DNA from: Lucifuga dentata
Taxonomy: Eukaryota; Chordata; Actinopteri; Ophidiiformes; Bythitidae
Direction: 5' to 3'
DNA: 64,000 nucleotides
NCBI GenBank assembly: GCA_014773175.1
Contig: VXCM01000402.1
Location: 156,281-220,280, forward strand
Shown here: in pieces, positions 46,923 to 58,339 of the stretch
How positions within the stretch are numbered: the first letter of the stretch is position 1
Layout of the letters: every line of letters begins with the position of its first letter
Notes under the pieces: model-generated
What the model was told of the DNA's origin: nothing
The model's input: the letters and a program-made list of their open reading frames with translations, nothing else
Databases searched by the model: none
Translations under genes and position numbers: made by a program

Positions 46923-47170
46923 GTGACAACCCTCACCTATGGTCATGAAAGCTGGGTAATGAGAGGAAGAATGAAGGCTTCCTCCATAAGGCCTCAGGGC
47001 TCATCCTCAGAAACAGAGAGAGGAGCTTGGACATCAGGAGGAGGTATAGAATGGCTGCTCCTTCATGGTGAAAAGAGTGAACTGATTAGAATGCTCCCTG
47101 GACACCTTCCTGGAGAGGTATTCTGGGCATGTTTAATTGGAAGGAGACCATGGGACAGACCCAGACCCAT
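46923..47170 (+). pseudogene. LINE ORF2 C-terminal fragment, sense half
   Basis: The plus-strand frame reads LTYGHESWVM, then LLLHGEKSELIRMLPGHLPG and EVFWACLIGRRPWDRPRP. This matches the very common fish LINE tail LTYGHELWVM...LLLHxExSQLRWxGHL...PGRLPGEVFRACPTGRRPRGRPRT. Together with the inverted upstream piece it makes a 5'-inverted LINE copy. Confidence 0.85.
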
Positions 47171-49055
47171 TCCCTTTATGCTATTCGCTGTCATGCTCTC
47201 AGTGCTCTGTGTTGATTGATTTGAATGTGAATTGTGTTACAAAATTATAGATCTCTTGATTTTAAAATGCTACACATGGCACTTTACAAAAAAGCCATTG
47301 CTGATTTTGCATTATAGTCAGATTGTAATTGCAGATATCTCAAATTATCATTCTTACTTGGCAAAATATAATTCTGACTAATCAAAATGCATTTGTAGAT
47401 ATCTAAAATGTAATTACTGAGAGCCAGTGACACCTTTTAAATGTTAGAACGGCTTGCCATAGGCTCTGGTGTGGTCAAATTTGAAATCTGATTGGTTAAA
47501 GAATATGACAATCAACAGCATCGTCCCATTTGTTTGAATAGCAGAGAGGATTCACCTGAGATTCTGAAGGCCTCAGGGTGGATTTTTCACCCGGAGACAG
47601 CACAAGGGGAAAATCTGATTGGATAAAAGCTCTAATTTATATAAGCTGCACTGGAAGCAGCGTAACTGAGGGAGGGAGTAGCGAAGAAATGACATTAGTA
47701 GACTGATGGGAACAAACTTTGTAAAATACATATAGCATTAATTAAAATATATAAAAATATATAAAAGTATAATTTTCTGATTCTGACAGTCTCTAGGCCA
47801 ACAGAGAAGGCTTTGCTGGCCCTGATGGCACACCACTGGCGTTATCATTAAAAAAAAAAAAAATTGTGGCCATTTCAATCCTGATTGTATTTTTGTTTTA
47901 AAAAATAACTTCTCTTCAATAATTAGCATGACAACAAGGATTCTATGCTCTCATCAAGCGAAGCTTCAAGATTTAGACCTCAACATGCCTGCTGAACAGC
48001 ATCCTTTGAGCATGAATGCATTTTCTGGTTTTATAGAGTCAGTGGTGGCACACATGGGAGGAAAACAGTGCTCGCGTGAGGCCACAACAGGAAAACAGGG
48101 TATGAGAAACAGCTTTTCACCAGATGAGCCATTATCAAGTATTTATGGTGTCAGCGAGGACCTCAGAAACTCAGACAGGCAGTGACAAATCGCTCACGCT
48201 GTAACCCTTCCTCGCCTTCTTCTACTGGACCAAACAAGGGAGCTATTAAAGGGGAAAAGTGTTTAACCTCGAGGAATTCAGGCAAACAGACACAAGCACG
48301 CACCATCAGAGGAGGCGGAATGCAGGCAGGTATTTACATAGAACACACACCCATGCATTCCCAAATTCCCCCAAATCATTCCGAACAATCTTTTAATGGT
48401 GTATTGTATTTTTAAATTCTACAGTATATGCTACAGATTCATCTGCTTTGCCTCATTTGCACAGGATGAATTACCCAGGGACCTCTTGTGATCTTAATCC
48501 GACTTGAATCTGCCATTTTAATGTAAAACTTCAGAAAAAGTAGAATGTTTGGAATCAGATGCAGGACTAAATCAATGCTTAGCAGTCTGCTAGGATTAGC
48601 ATTGGTACACATTGCTATTAACCATGTTTTTCTTTTAGGCAAGTTCAAAGCACATTGTGGTGACGCAGATAACTTTCATGAAATAAAGACAGTGTCCCTG
48701 GATTGGAAAGATAAATCTCAAAAAAAAAAAAAAAAAAAAAAAANCACGTTTTTTTTTTTCTTTGTTTTTTTTGTTAGCTTTTGTGTTCTCACTCGCCTGT
48801 GTTTAGGTGATAATTGCTGTGGTTATTTCTGCACTTGTCAGCACAGCAACAGTGCCATGTCTTTCCTGCAGTTTTCTGTTAGTGCAAGTTTGTGTAGGTG
48901 TAGCTATCATGGCAAATTCTTCCAGCTCTTCTCTTTATTCTAAACTGAGATGGTGCTGCAAGATGCATTAAGAATAAACAAAGAAATAATGAGTATCAAT
49001 ATAGATTTTGGATGGAAATCATAAAAAAACACAGTGTCACTAAATAATATAAGTT
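47171..49055. other. Non-coding sequence with a possible repeat and a contig join
   Basis: At 47280-47430 a GATATCT-centred motif recurs about 62 bp apart (GCAGATATCTCAAATTA and GTAGATATCTAAAATGTAAT), like a fish hAT-associated repeat. At 48721-48759 an A23 tract, an N (48744) and a T tract mark a low-complexity join. No gene is seen; the 132-codon frame at 48545-48943 spans that join. Confidence 0.45.
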
Positions 49056-49059
49056 AAGC

Positions 49060-49572
49060 TCATTCATAAAGCTTTTCTTACATTAATCAGCTTTGAAGAT
49101 TGAAGATTGGCGTGTTACGAGCTGCTTTATATGCAAGATCTACACACCAGGAAGTGTGTGGAATCATGTGTGTGTCCTGCAAGAGAGATGTAGAGTGCAG
49201 CAGATGAGGCTTGAAGAAGAGGCTTAGTGCCACTATAATCTGTGTGAGATCAGATCAAAACTCGCCATTTAAAGAAACTGACTGATCAGTTAAGTATCAA
49301 GTGTATTGATCACTAACACGTGTGCGAGGCAAATCAAATGTCACCCAGACTTCTTAGCACCAGACTGAAACATGTCTTAGTTTTTGCGTGACGGTGTGTT
49401 TTATGAATCACTTTCCTGGCATGTAAATAAGGGAATACCGTAGTAATACTTTTTTCAAGGCAAACACTAAAAGAGGCCGATAACAGGCATTGATGAATGA
49501 AAAAACGTGGCTATAAGATAATATCTGCCCTTATCGACATGCTAAATCTAGTGTTGTGTTTTATGAATCCCA
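49060..49572. mobile_element. Diverged inverted relative of the 37-kb Harbinger-like MITE
   Basis: Compared with the reverse complement of 37035-37651, it shares GCGTGTTA...GAGCTGCT, TTGATCACTAACACGTGTG, CATGTAAATAAGGGAAT and terminal TTTTATGAATC blocks in the same order. It is much decayed and its left end is uncertain. Confidence 0.6.
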
Positions 49573-49630
49573 GTCTTTTATGTTAAGGGTGATAAATTCA
49601 TATGACTTTGGATTAGAGTGAGTAGCTGAG

Positions 49631-49691
49631 TTTTTTTTTTTTTTTNTTTTTTTTTTTTTTTGAGTTGATTTTGTGTGTGTGTGTGTGTGTG
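49631..49691. repeat. poly-T with a single-N join, then (GT)n
   Basis: T 49631-49661 with an N at 49646, then ten GT units at 49672-49691. Confidence 0.9.
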
Positions 49692-52060
49692 CCGTGGCAC
49701 ACATGAATTGACTCCCCTTCACACCACACACACAGACTGGCCTGCGGGGATCCCTCCTTCCTCCTTCCATCCAGCCTAGCCCACCCTGCACCCGACTCCG
49801 GACAAGACACACCTGCTTCCACTCAGGCACACCCCCTTTGAAGTGAACATGTGGAGGTCTCTTTCCACAGCGCCTAGGGCCAATCTGCCCTAATTTCCCA
49901 CTGTATACACATATTATCTGTGCCTGGGCAATGCAAACAGAGGGATCATCTAAATGTATGTGAATGCCCCTAATGGCCCCAGCCAATTGGTGCTGGAAAG
50001 GGCTGTTGGATATGGGGATGGCTGCAGTTAAGATTTGTGCTCTGGCCATTCGTCAAAGGGATTACAAAGGTCTGCAGGGGTTGTTCCACGACTGAGGAGT
50101 TTTTGGTGGGGGAGTCGTACATACTTACAGTGTATATATCATACCTTTCTGCGGGATTTAGATTCAGCTGCCTCTACTTATTCATGAGTAAGCTAAACAT
50201 GAAATGAGTCCAGCTTCTTGAATGGTTTGGATATTTCTTGCAATCAGTCAAGATTCCCTTGGTTGACTGTTTGAAATGAAGTTCTATTCTAGTTAGCGCT
50301 GCTGTTGACCTTCTGTAGTTTGACTTGGAGCAGCGGTGCGATTGCAAATATTGGCTATGTAAGCTTTTATAACTGAAGTTTATATGTCAAATAGAAGCTG
50401 AAGGTAGCATTTTAAATGGAAGCCATTGATTTGTCAGGTTTGGATAACCTGTTCTACAAATTTCCGTTTGTCTATTGTACGACTTCTCTGAATTCAGACA
50501 CAATTGGATCAGATTCATCCACATTTAACCGAAAACCCTGAAATGTCACTCTGAATGAAAGACAACCACAAAGCAGCGTGGGATGTAGCTAATGAGTTTA
50601 AAAGTAAGAGGCAGCATCTGTTGTGAGCACGACTGACAGGTATGGCCAGGAAATCTGCAGCCACTGAAAACGAGCTGCTTCCCACAGATGTTGCCGACAG
50701 ATGACAGTGGCTGGGCATCGTCAAACCCATCAAAAAGAAAGGAGAGCCTCCCTCTTTGCACCTGATAGAGCACACAAAAGCTTGAGGCACCAGGCCCAGG
50801 AATTCAGCTAAAACCCTGGGAAGCCAGAGAAAGGCACCTGGAGGAGAGCGCAGCCAAATAACGCCTCCTCAGTACAATAACTGCACAGTGAAATCAGCCC
50901 ACTCACATGCAGTACTTAGTTAATGAGGATGCAGTGTGTGTGCGTGTGTGCTGGGCAGCATATGCCTGCCTGCCTCGTCCAATAATGCAATGTAACCAAG
51001 TGCCTTAAACAGATCATTATTCTCGGGGATGTTCACCTGAGCCAACGGCAGGTTCCATGATGTGCATTTATCAGCCGCTCACGTTCCAAAAGTGACAGAT
51101 CAGGAATCATGTGGATGTGCAGCTGCAGGGACATCAGAAGCCTTTGCTGATCTGTAATGGAAAAATGTCTGATTTACATCTGGCATGATGAAAATTACAG
51201 TCTCGTTCCTCTGCATGGCGTACATGCTCGTCTCTCTGACAGACTACAGATGATGTCAGCGCCCTTGCACGGAATCTCCACAGACTCTGACAAATTGCCA
51301 TCTTTGATTTTATTGGTGTTTGACCTTGAAACTGCTGTGTGATCCCTTTATATTATGAGAGGCTGTAGATTATGAGTCAATGTGTTTTCAATAGAGCCCA
51401 GATCCATCCGTGCAAGCTGGTTTATGAGCGTTTTGAAGTGGTTATTCAGGGAATGCTTAAGTGAGAGGGACAGGGATCACCTTTCCAAAAGCTTTGCTGA
51501 AAACAGACAGGGCATCTTTAAAATCATTTACAATATTTCCTATGCTGATCTTGAAGATAATATAAGTCAGACTGGCAGTTTAGACTTAAAGCTCTTAAAC
51601 TGTGTAATCGTCTGTAACTGGAAAAGTCTTGCATCCTATCATAAGAAAGTGATATACGGTGCTGTAAAGCAAAGCTATGTAAGATTGTGATATCTCCATT
51701 GGATATCTCCAAAGGAAGACCATAAAAATCCCAAATATCAATTTCAGTTGGAGCCCAATAAAAAATAACTTTATGCGTTTGTTTTCAGTTTGGAAATGAT
51801 TGATTCACTATATCTTTCAACCTTTCAAGTCTTCTGACTAGAAAGATTATGAAGTCTGTTCAAGCTCTCCAAGAGCAAAATTATAACCTTCAGGCCCATA
51901 TACTTGCATTAAAATATGATCTGTATCCATATATACAGTATTTTTTCAGATAAGGAATGTTCCTCCTTATCCTCCTTATCCATTAACGCAAGCTGTAAAT
52001 GCATGTATGATGCATTGCAAATGGAACGCAATCCAATCTGCCAGACCACATAGAGATCAC
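49692..52060. other. Unique non-coding sequence, regulatory-looking start
   Basis: The part at 49830-50050 is balanced in composition, non-repetitive and holds CCAATTGG and ATGCAAAC-type words. It is a candidate conserved element. The minus-strand 162-codon frame over it crosses the N and GT repeat and is not a gene. Nothing is recognised from 50.1 to 52.0 kb. Confidence 0.35.
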
Positions 52061-52061
52061 T

Positions 52062-52332
52062 CGTTTTGTGATCATATCTTGGTCACAACTAGCCAGGATA
52101 AATGCAATCCGTACAGTTCAGACATTTGTGAGATGAAATCCATCATTCTGCCTTGTCTTTGCCACTCATTCTTCTTAATAAAGATCTTTTGAATTGGGAG
52201 TTGTGAGTTTAGATTTTTTTTTTTCTTTTTTAAATGGATGAAGCTTAACCATGGAACAAAAAGGAAATACAGGCTTTAATAGCATAGCAACCCGCCTGCT
52301 ACAATCCAATCACAATGCAGGCAGAATCCAGA
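52062..52332 (+). repeat. Dispersed repeat (copy B, unsplit)
   Basis: It contains, within 270 bp, both parts that flank the LINE at 26422-27590: TGTGATCATATCTTGGTCAC, CTTCTTAATAAAGATCTTTT and CGCCTGCTACAATCCAATCA...CAGAATCCAG. It represents the arrangement without the LINE. Confidence 0.6.
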
Positions 52333-52561
52333 GAGGTATAAACTTGGCCTAATACTCAAATAGAAATGCAAGAAAGTTCTGGGTTTTTCAGTTTTCACCA
52401 ATGAACACAACTAATCCTTCTTTTGGATTTTATTTGGCCTATGTCATCATTTAACAAATAAATCAATAGAGTTTAAGGGAGAAAACATGCTGACCTGCTG
52501 TTAGTGCACAGTTGGAATAATAGCAGCAAAGACCTTGGGCCATTCCTGCTGTTTTTCCTGT

Positions 52562-52564
<3 letters not shown>

Positions 52565-52617
<53 letters not shown>
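52565..52617. repeat. (CA)n microsatellite
   Basis: About 26 CA units. The open frames across it are Thr-His, Val-Cys or similar repeat products. Confidence 0.97.
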
Positions 52618-52618
<1 letters not shown>

Positions 52619-52849
52619 GAAAGATGTGTGCATAAGCTTACATATATGCAAAAACTCATGCACTTACACATGTACAGCAGAATCACAAAAATCACCTTGA
52701 AACACTGCCAAATATATTAGAGACTTTCCTAAATAATTATACCATAATTGTATAATTGTTCATGTCTGTCTCTAATAAGCTCATACAAAAACACAACACA
52801 AATCCTATGGAAAACAATATTATGTTTTTGGAAGGACATGCTTTTTATT

Positions 52850-52850
<1 letters not shown>

Positions 52851-52916
<66 letters not shown>

Positions 52917-52919
52917 AAA
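52851..52919. repeat. (GAAA)n microsatellite
   Basis: About 17 GAAA units. Confidence 0.97.
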
Positions 52920-53013
52920 TCATTTCCACACATTCTTAAAATATTGATGACATGGGAGGAAATTAATTTGATGAAAACACTATAATCACAAATAATATAC
53001 TGTATATAATTTA

Positions 53014-53604
53014 TTAAAGGACTAACTGGTGGTTTTGCATGTTTGAACCACATAATTACAGCCCACATACCTGTTATGTTACTGCCAAACATTTTCCAAC
53101 CAAAATAGAAATTCATATTGTAGGTTTTCTGTTATTTTGCCAAATCCCTTAATCTTTCAAAATCAAATTTTCAGGTGATGTAGTACCCACTTTAAAATTT
53201 GATGTTTTGCATACTAACACTTTTGCCAAAATGAAGGCATAGTCATTTTAATTTCTTATGAAAACCAGTCTTTTCCTGGGACTATATTCCCATAGTGAAG
53301 GCATGTGTTTTCTTCTCTGTAGCTTCATGTTTGGAATGGTTAAAATATGTAGCTTCGACAAAAAAAAAAAAAAAAAAAAAAAAGCATGTGGTTCACTGGG
53401 ATGATTTATCTATTTCAAGTTTCAATCAATTGCAAAGTAATTGCAAAGTTTCAATCAATTGCAAGTTTCAAATCTATAGTACTGGAATAAACTGAAATCA
53501 ATGTATTACTCCATATGGTTTTTTGAAGATGGTTGGCAGTAATGTAATGGGTACGCAGGTATTTATTGGGCTCAAACATGCAAAACCACTGGATGGTCCT
53601 TTAA
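53014..53604. mobile_element. TTAA-ended inverted-repeat element, copy 3 (subfamily 2)
   Basis: TTAA lies at both outer ends (53014-53017 and 53601-53604). Inverted repeats start TTAAAGGACTAACTGGTGGT on the left and TTAAAGGACCATCCAGTGG on the right in reverse complement, each followed by GTTTTGCATGTTTGA. An A-rich tract of 20 or more at 53360 interrupts it. It shares the GGTTGGCAGTAATG right subterminal block with the half copy at 39225, so these two form a subfamily. Confidence 0.8.
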
Positions 53605-55371
53605 ATCATATAAGATTCTTGTCTGATTATATTGTTATAAGGGATCATAATTTCAAGCTACAGTAATGTTGCTGTTCAGTGAATTTAGCACCAACCCACC
53701 ACTGACCTCTTCCTGTCTGATGAATTACAGCCACACACAGCTCTACCCCATCAGCATACACATGGGCATGACATTTCTCTAATCCAGTTTATATCAAAAG
53801 GCACAATTTATTATCCCTTCTCTCCTGAATCCCCACCACACCACCACCACCATCACCACCACCATTTTTCTCCCAGGCTATGATGAGGTATGGAGAAACA
53901 CAAAGATTAGGTTACCAGGAAACTGAAAAGGTGCAAGAGCAGCCCATGATGTGAGATGACTCTGGTTTAAATGTGAGGGCTGATGAGGATAACACGTGTG
54001 TGTTTAACACGTGTGTTTAACACTGCACGTGAGAGGGTCCCGTCTGCGGGGATAGCGGGTGGAAGGTGCTGATGGACTGAGTGATACCTGCAGATAAATG
54101 AGAATGCAGAGGGATTGTGTTCGGCTCTGTGTTTTCATTTGGTTCTCAGTTAGGTGAGTGTGTTCAATACATGTGCATAAGTGCGCTGAAGCCTGTGGGA
54201 AAAGCCCTGAGGAAGAAGAAAGTGTGTGTCAGAGGCCATGTATGTGACAACTCAGCCTCATATCCCTCAGTGCACTTAATGCAGAACTTTCAAACCTGCA
54301 CTTAGAATCTTGTTTGCCCATTAAGAAAATTACTGCGACCTCTTATAAACTTATTTGAGCCACTGGTACCAAAGCTTGATGGCTAATTTCTTCAGGGAAA
54401 TTTACAGTCAATGCAAAATAAATTAATTTAGTCCCTAGAGAGCGTGTGCGCATGTAGATAACATGTTTGTGTTAGAGATTATATTTGTAAAGGGGGCTGC
54501 ATTTTTGTAAGAATAAATCAAATACAACACGTAGGCGTATTTCTGTTGTTGTTTCAGTGTCTGTGAGTGCATGTGTAGGAACATGCACAGGTTTGTGTGT
54601 ATTTGTGCGCAGCAGGAGGTCTGCTAAGAAGTGATCCATCTGTGAATCAGCCCAGGGTTTCCTCTGAAATGTAATTACCAGGATGTAATTATTGACTAAT
54701 TACAATTTATGGTGACTGAAACTGCTTCTAATAATTTCTGTTATCCACAGAAAAAAAAAAAAAAANAAAAAAAAAAAAAAAAGCAGTCATGTGGAAAGTA
54801 TGGGTAGGTGGAGGAAAATAACAATACCCTCGTATTTTCCAAAAGGGCATGACTTTTCAGACAGTAAGTAGAACATAATGTGTAATGAAAGATAGTCATT
54901 AACTCAGATTGTCATTATCCTTGCTATAATGATATTTAATGTGTAATATCAATGGAGACCTAAAGAAAGCAGCTCACATGTGACAATAATAACTATGCAG
55001 TAGCTATGTGTCATTGACTTTATAGTCTCCAATCAGCTCGAAAACCAAAGACAAGGACAAATGTGCAGACTGGTGTTGTTCTAATAGCACTTTCTGAACC
55101 AAGCAGGATATTTCTTTCTGATATTCCCTGTATATATATATCTAATCTGTGTTTGTTCATCATGCCTAACAGGTTTCCTGGGAATATAAGCTCATCAAAA
55201 TGAGTCAGCACCAACTTAAATGACCCTCAATGCCCAGTTAGAGTTGCCTGATGCCTTAAAGGGGGGCATGTTATACAGATTTTTATGTACATACAGTATT
55301 TTTTCATTTTAAGCCTTTGCAATGATTTAATGTGCAAAGGCATTTTCACACCTACATGATTTGGTCTGGTT
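53605..55371. other. Non-coding sequence
   Basis: It has a CAC/CAT trinucleotide patch at 53831-53865, and a poly-A with a single-N join at 54751-54782 (N 54766). A 9-bp perfect hairpin, GCCTTTGCA...TGCAAAGGC, lies at about 55314-55343. No gene is recognised. Confidence 0.5.
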
Positions 55372-55662
55372 AGGGTCGGACTGGGATCCTATTTTTACTG
55401 GGAATTTAAGGTGTCTAGCTGGGGAGTAGGTAGGCGTAGCATGGCCAGATGAAAATCCCAGTGATGCCAGGGGTGAATAATTCCGTAATTGTCCTCTGTT
55501 TAAAAAAAAAAAAAAAAAAANAAAAAAAAAAAAAAAAAAAGTTTGCTTAGTTTAAGTTAATTTTAATTAATATGATATTGTGCAAAGGCCACCAGCCGGC
55601 CCACCAACGGCTCGGTCCAACGGGAAACGTCCTGCCTCTCCTGATGGCCAATCCGACTGGAC
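55372..55662. mobile_element. GTCGGACTGG-type MITE, copy 3 (best ends)
   Basis: The left end AGGGTCGGACTGGGATCC and the right end CTGATGGCCAATCCGACTGG are inverted repeats (GTCGGACTGG against AGTCGGATTGG). The interior matches 43702-43985 throughout. It contains a poly-A/N join (55502-55540, N 55521). The class is likely hAT-like, but no clean target duplication is seen. Confidence 0.75.
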
Positions 55663-55674
55663 GAGGTCTGAAAA

Positions 55675-55805
55675 CAACCACACCAAGATCTTCTTAAGGT
55701 GATGGTCTCTGTATGGTTCCAAACAAACTCCAGCATGGTTTGTTTGTGGTCTGACATGATCCACACTATTTCTGAACCAATTACAGAGCAATCAATTGAT
55801 CTATT
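55675..55805 (+). repeat. Dispersed repeat, copy 2 (partner at 31270-31405)
   Basis: CATGGTTTGTTTGTGGTCTG, ATGATCCACAC and GATCTATTGATTGATC match the earlier copy in order. It starts just after the MITE's right end. Confidence 0.6.
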
Positions 55806-56690
55806 GATTGATCTAAAGCCAGACATGGTTAGTATGTATGTTTAACATTAAGTAAACAGCAATATTGTTTAGCAAATCCAAAGGATGCTGTAAAAAGGTG
55901 CTAAGTATCCAAATTCCACCATTGTTCTATGTTATTTAGTTATATATGTATAGCAAACGTTTTCCTCTTTTGATTTTCTTTCTCCCACCCTCAGATATTC
56001 CTGACCAATGAGTGGAGCGAATGTTCTCACATGTTGCTGCTATTTTTTTGGTTCAATTGATGTTTTTTTTTCTGTGTGAAACTGAACCAAACCAGGTGTT
56101 AATTACAGCACTAGAATGGTCTACATTTCCTGAAGGAAATGTAACCCTCTCTCTGTTGCTTGTAAACAAACATCACTTCAATGAGCAGTGTGACATCAAA
56201 GTGAAGAGACAGACATTCTATTTAAGTGTCTCAATCTTACAAACTGTGGGAGGTACAGCAACAGACCTAGCAGACATCCACATGGGTGTGCACACACAGC
56301 AGTGGAGGAAATCCCACAGGAGGCAAGCACACATTACATTTCATTCAGGAAATGTAGTTATTAACTATACCTTAATTAGGACATACCCGGGAACGTCCAA
56401 GTTAAGCTGGAGATAAACCTTGATTTAAATTTTTAAGTTTTACATCCCGCTCATGGTAAATTAATTTGTAATCAATTAGTTGTGCTTGACACTGAGAAAC
56501 TGAATCCCCAATCATTCAGTCACTTTTCATTATTCATGGGTATTTACAATTAAAAAAAAAAAAAAAAAAAAAAAGCTTCCTTTTTCAGACTGCTTCATAA
56601 TCTTCTGAGATTCTCTTAAAAGTTTTGGTTTTATAAACACAAGTATCAAAAACTCTAATGAACTTTATGTAACTTACAGTCTTACACTGC
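55806..56690. other. AT-rich non-coding sequence
   Basis: The frame at 56012-56416 (134 codons, plus) starts with a hydrophobic stretch, but its product resembles no family I know. It has no in-frame signal of a gene, and similarity of composition to its surroundings suggests chance. A poly-A tract of about 23 lies at 56551-56574. Confidence 0.4.
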
Positions 56691-56694
56691 CAGG

Positions 56695-56935
56695 CCCCGC
56701 CCCTTCCTCAGGGCTGGACTTTGTCAGGTGACTGTGTGGACAATATATACATATATACACAAAAACAATGTATACACTTCTGAAAAGATATGTAAATGAT
56801 CACCTATTAACGTAGTTACTGGAAAAATTGGAAGTTTAGGAAAATGTTTTCTTTAAAAACAGGAACATGCTCCACCCTTCCTCAACCATCAACGAAGCCA
56901 GACGGTATAAATACAGCTAGGCTTAACGTCAGTCT
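56695..56935 (+). promoter_or_regulatory. Candidate RNA polymerase II core promoter
   Basis: A GC box (CCCCGCCCC, 56695-56703) lies about 210 bp upstream of a TATA box, TATAAATA (56906-56913). A full-consensus initiator, TCAGTCT (56929-56935), puts a start at A56931, 25 bp after the TATA box begins, the usual spacing. Downstream sequence to about 57500 becomes CpG-richer and exon-like. It could serve a non-coding transcript, an unrecognised gene or an old LTR. No terminal repeats were found to support an LTR. Confidence 0.45.
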
Positions 56936-57034
56936 CGTCACTCCACCTGGATCACCGGAGCAGTTAGCATCCCGCTGCTGCTGCCTTGTTGCTTTCACTT
57001 CTGGGTTTGGTCGCTAAATGGTTGCTTTGGTTGT

Positions 57035-58300
57035 GTTTGAGTAGCTTTGTGTGAAAGGTCTTGGACTTTAGTTCATATGGTTTTGTCTTGTTGTTAACAT
57101 GCATGCTAAGCTGCTAGCTAACGTGTGGCTGTTTGTGCTAGCGGTGTCGTTGCTGTTTGATTGTTAGCAACTATTTCAGCAGCACTTGAATGTTGTTGTG
57201 TTGTGTTATATTGTGTTGTGTTGCTGGTCTGCGTCATGCTGGTTCTTTGAAGAGCGTTAAAGATATGAAATTCTGCTAACACATTATCTCGATGCTACGC
57301 TGCGCTACACTACGTCACACTAAACCATGCTATGCTACGCTACACTGTGCTGCTGCTAGCTAAATGCTACATTATGCTGTGTTATGCTTTCATGTGTTGC
57401 TTTGTTTTGGTGTTAATCTGCTGAATTGTTCACGTTCGTGCCGCTAATATGCATACATGCACGCGCACACACGTGAATGCAAAGACAGCTGGAAATCCTC
57501 CACACAGGGTCAAAGGTAAGAACAAATTTTTTTTTTAATCCGCTTGTGCTGTGTATCTTTTGCATTACACATGCTTAAATAGTGCATATTGTTTGTGTTT
57601 CTGGTTGAGCTGCTGTGTGAGAAGGTTCAGACTAGTTCTATGGTTTTGTCTTTTAAACATGAATGCTGACCTGTTAGCAGTAGTTGCTGCTTTATGCTGT
57701 TGGCAAAGTTGTTCAGCCAGATGAATGCAGCACTTAATTGCTTGTGTGTTGCTGGTCTGTGTGGGTGTTGAGAGGCTATCTGATGATAGTTTTTAAGCTG
57801 TTGTGTTGCTACCAAGCACACACTTACACACTCACTCACTCCTTCTGATAGAACCAGCAACTACCAGCTGAAATTGCTCCTACACAGCCAGAAAGAAGAC
57901 TGCAAAGGTAAGAACAGTTTCTTTTTTTACTTGAACTATATTTGCTATGTTGCTGCTGTGCATTTTGCTGTTTCTTTTTGCTTTATGCGATATCCTGTTT
58001 GTGCTAAATGCTATGCTACACACACACTTGAATATTGTAAATGAGTTGTTCCTACTCTGGCGTTTTCTTGAACAGAAGCAGATGTTTTAATTCAGTCTTT
58101 TTGTCAGTTAATTGCTGAGTTGTAATGATGGCTCATGTGCTTGATTTGGTGTGTTAAAGATTCAGACTGCACTTTGTTTGCTCTCAGATTAGCATGCATG
58201 CTAAGGTGTTAGCCAGCTTGTTTCTGTTACCATTGCTGCTCTGTGGGTGTTGGTGTTTATGCTACAGTATCCAGTGCTACACATTAATTTGTATATGTGC
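57035..58300 (+). repeat. Three diverged tandem units with paralogous splice-donor-like sites
   Basis: Unit 1 (about 57035-57545), unit 2 (57604-57960) and unit 3 (58150-58300) align in order through ATGGTTTTGTCTT, ACATGCATGCTAAGCTG(C/T)TAGC and GTTGCTGGTCTG-type blocks. Units 1 and 2 end with CAGCTG(G)AAAT...CACAG...CAAAG followed by GTAAGAAC (GT at 57516 and 57908), a strong 5' splice-site match conserved between the units. Unit 3 is truncated. A degenerate ATGCTACGCT array lies inside unit 1 (57290-57390). Confidence 0.5.
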
Positions 58301-58339
58301 TGAACTATTTGCGTAATTAATACGTTTACATTATTGGGC

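Noticed and set aside
49561..50049. 162-codon minus-strand frame
   Set aside because: Runs through a poly-A/N join and a CA repeat; only its first part is ordinary sequence, and that resembles no protein.
56012..56416. 134-codon frame with a hydrophobic, signal-peptide-like start
   Set aside because: No conserved motif, and AT-rich composition like its surroundings; a hydrophobic start is easy to get from T-rich DNA.
56690..58300. LTR of a retrotransposon around the TATA box
   Set aside because: No TG...CA ends, no second LTR copy and no primer-binding site or gag/pol frame nearby.
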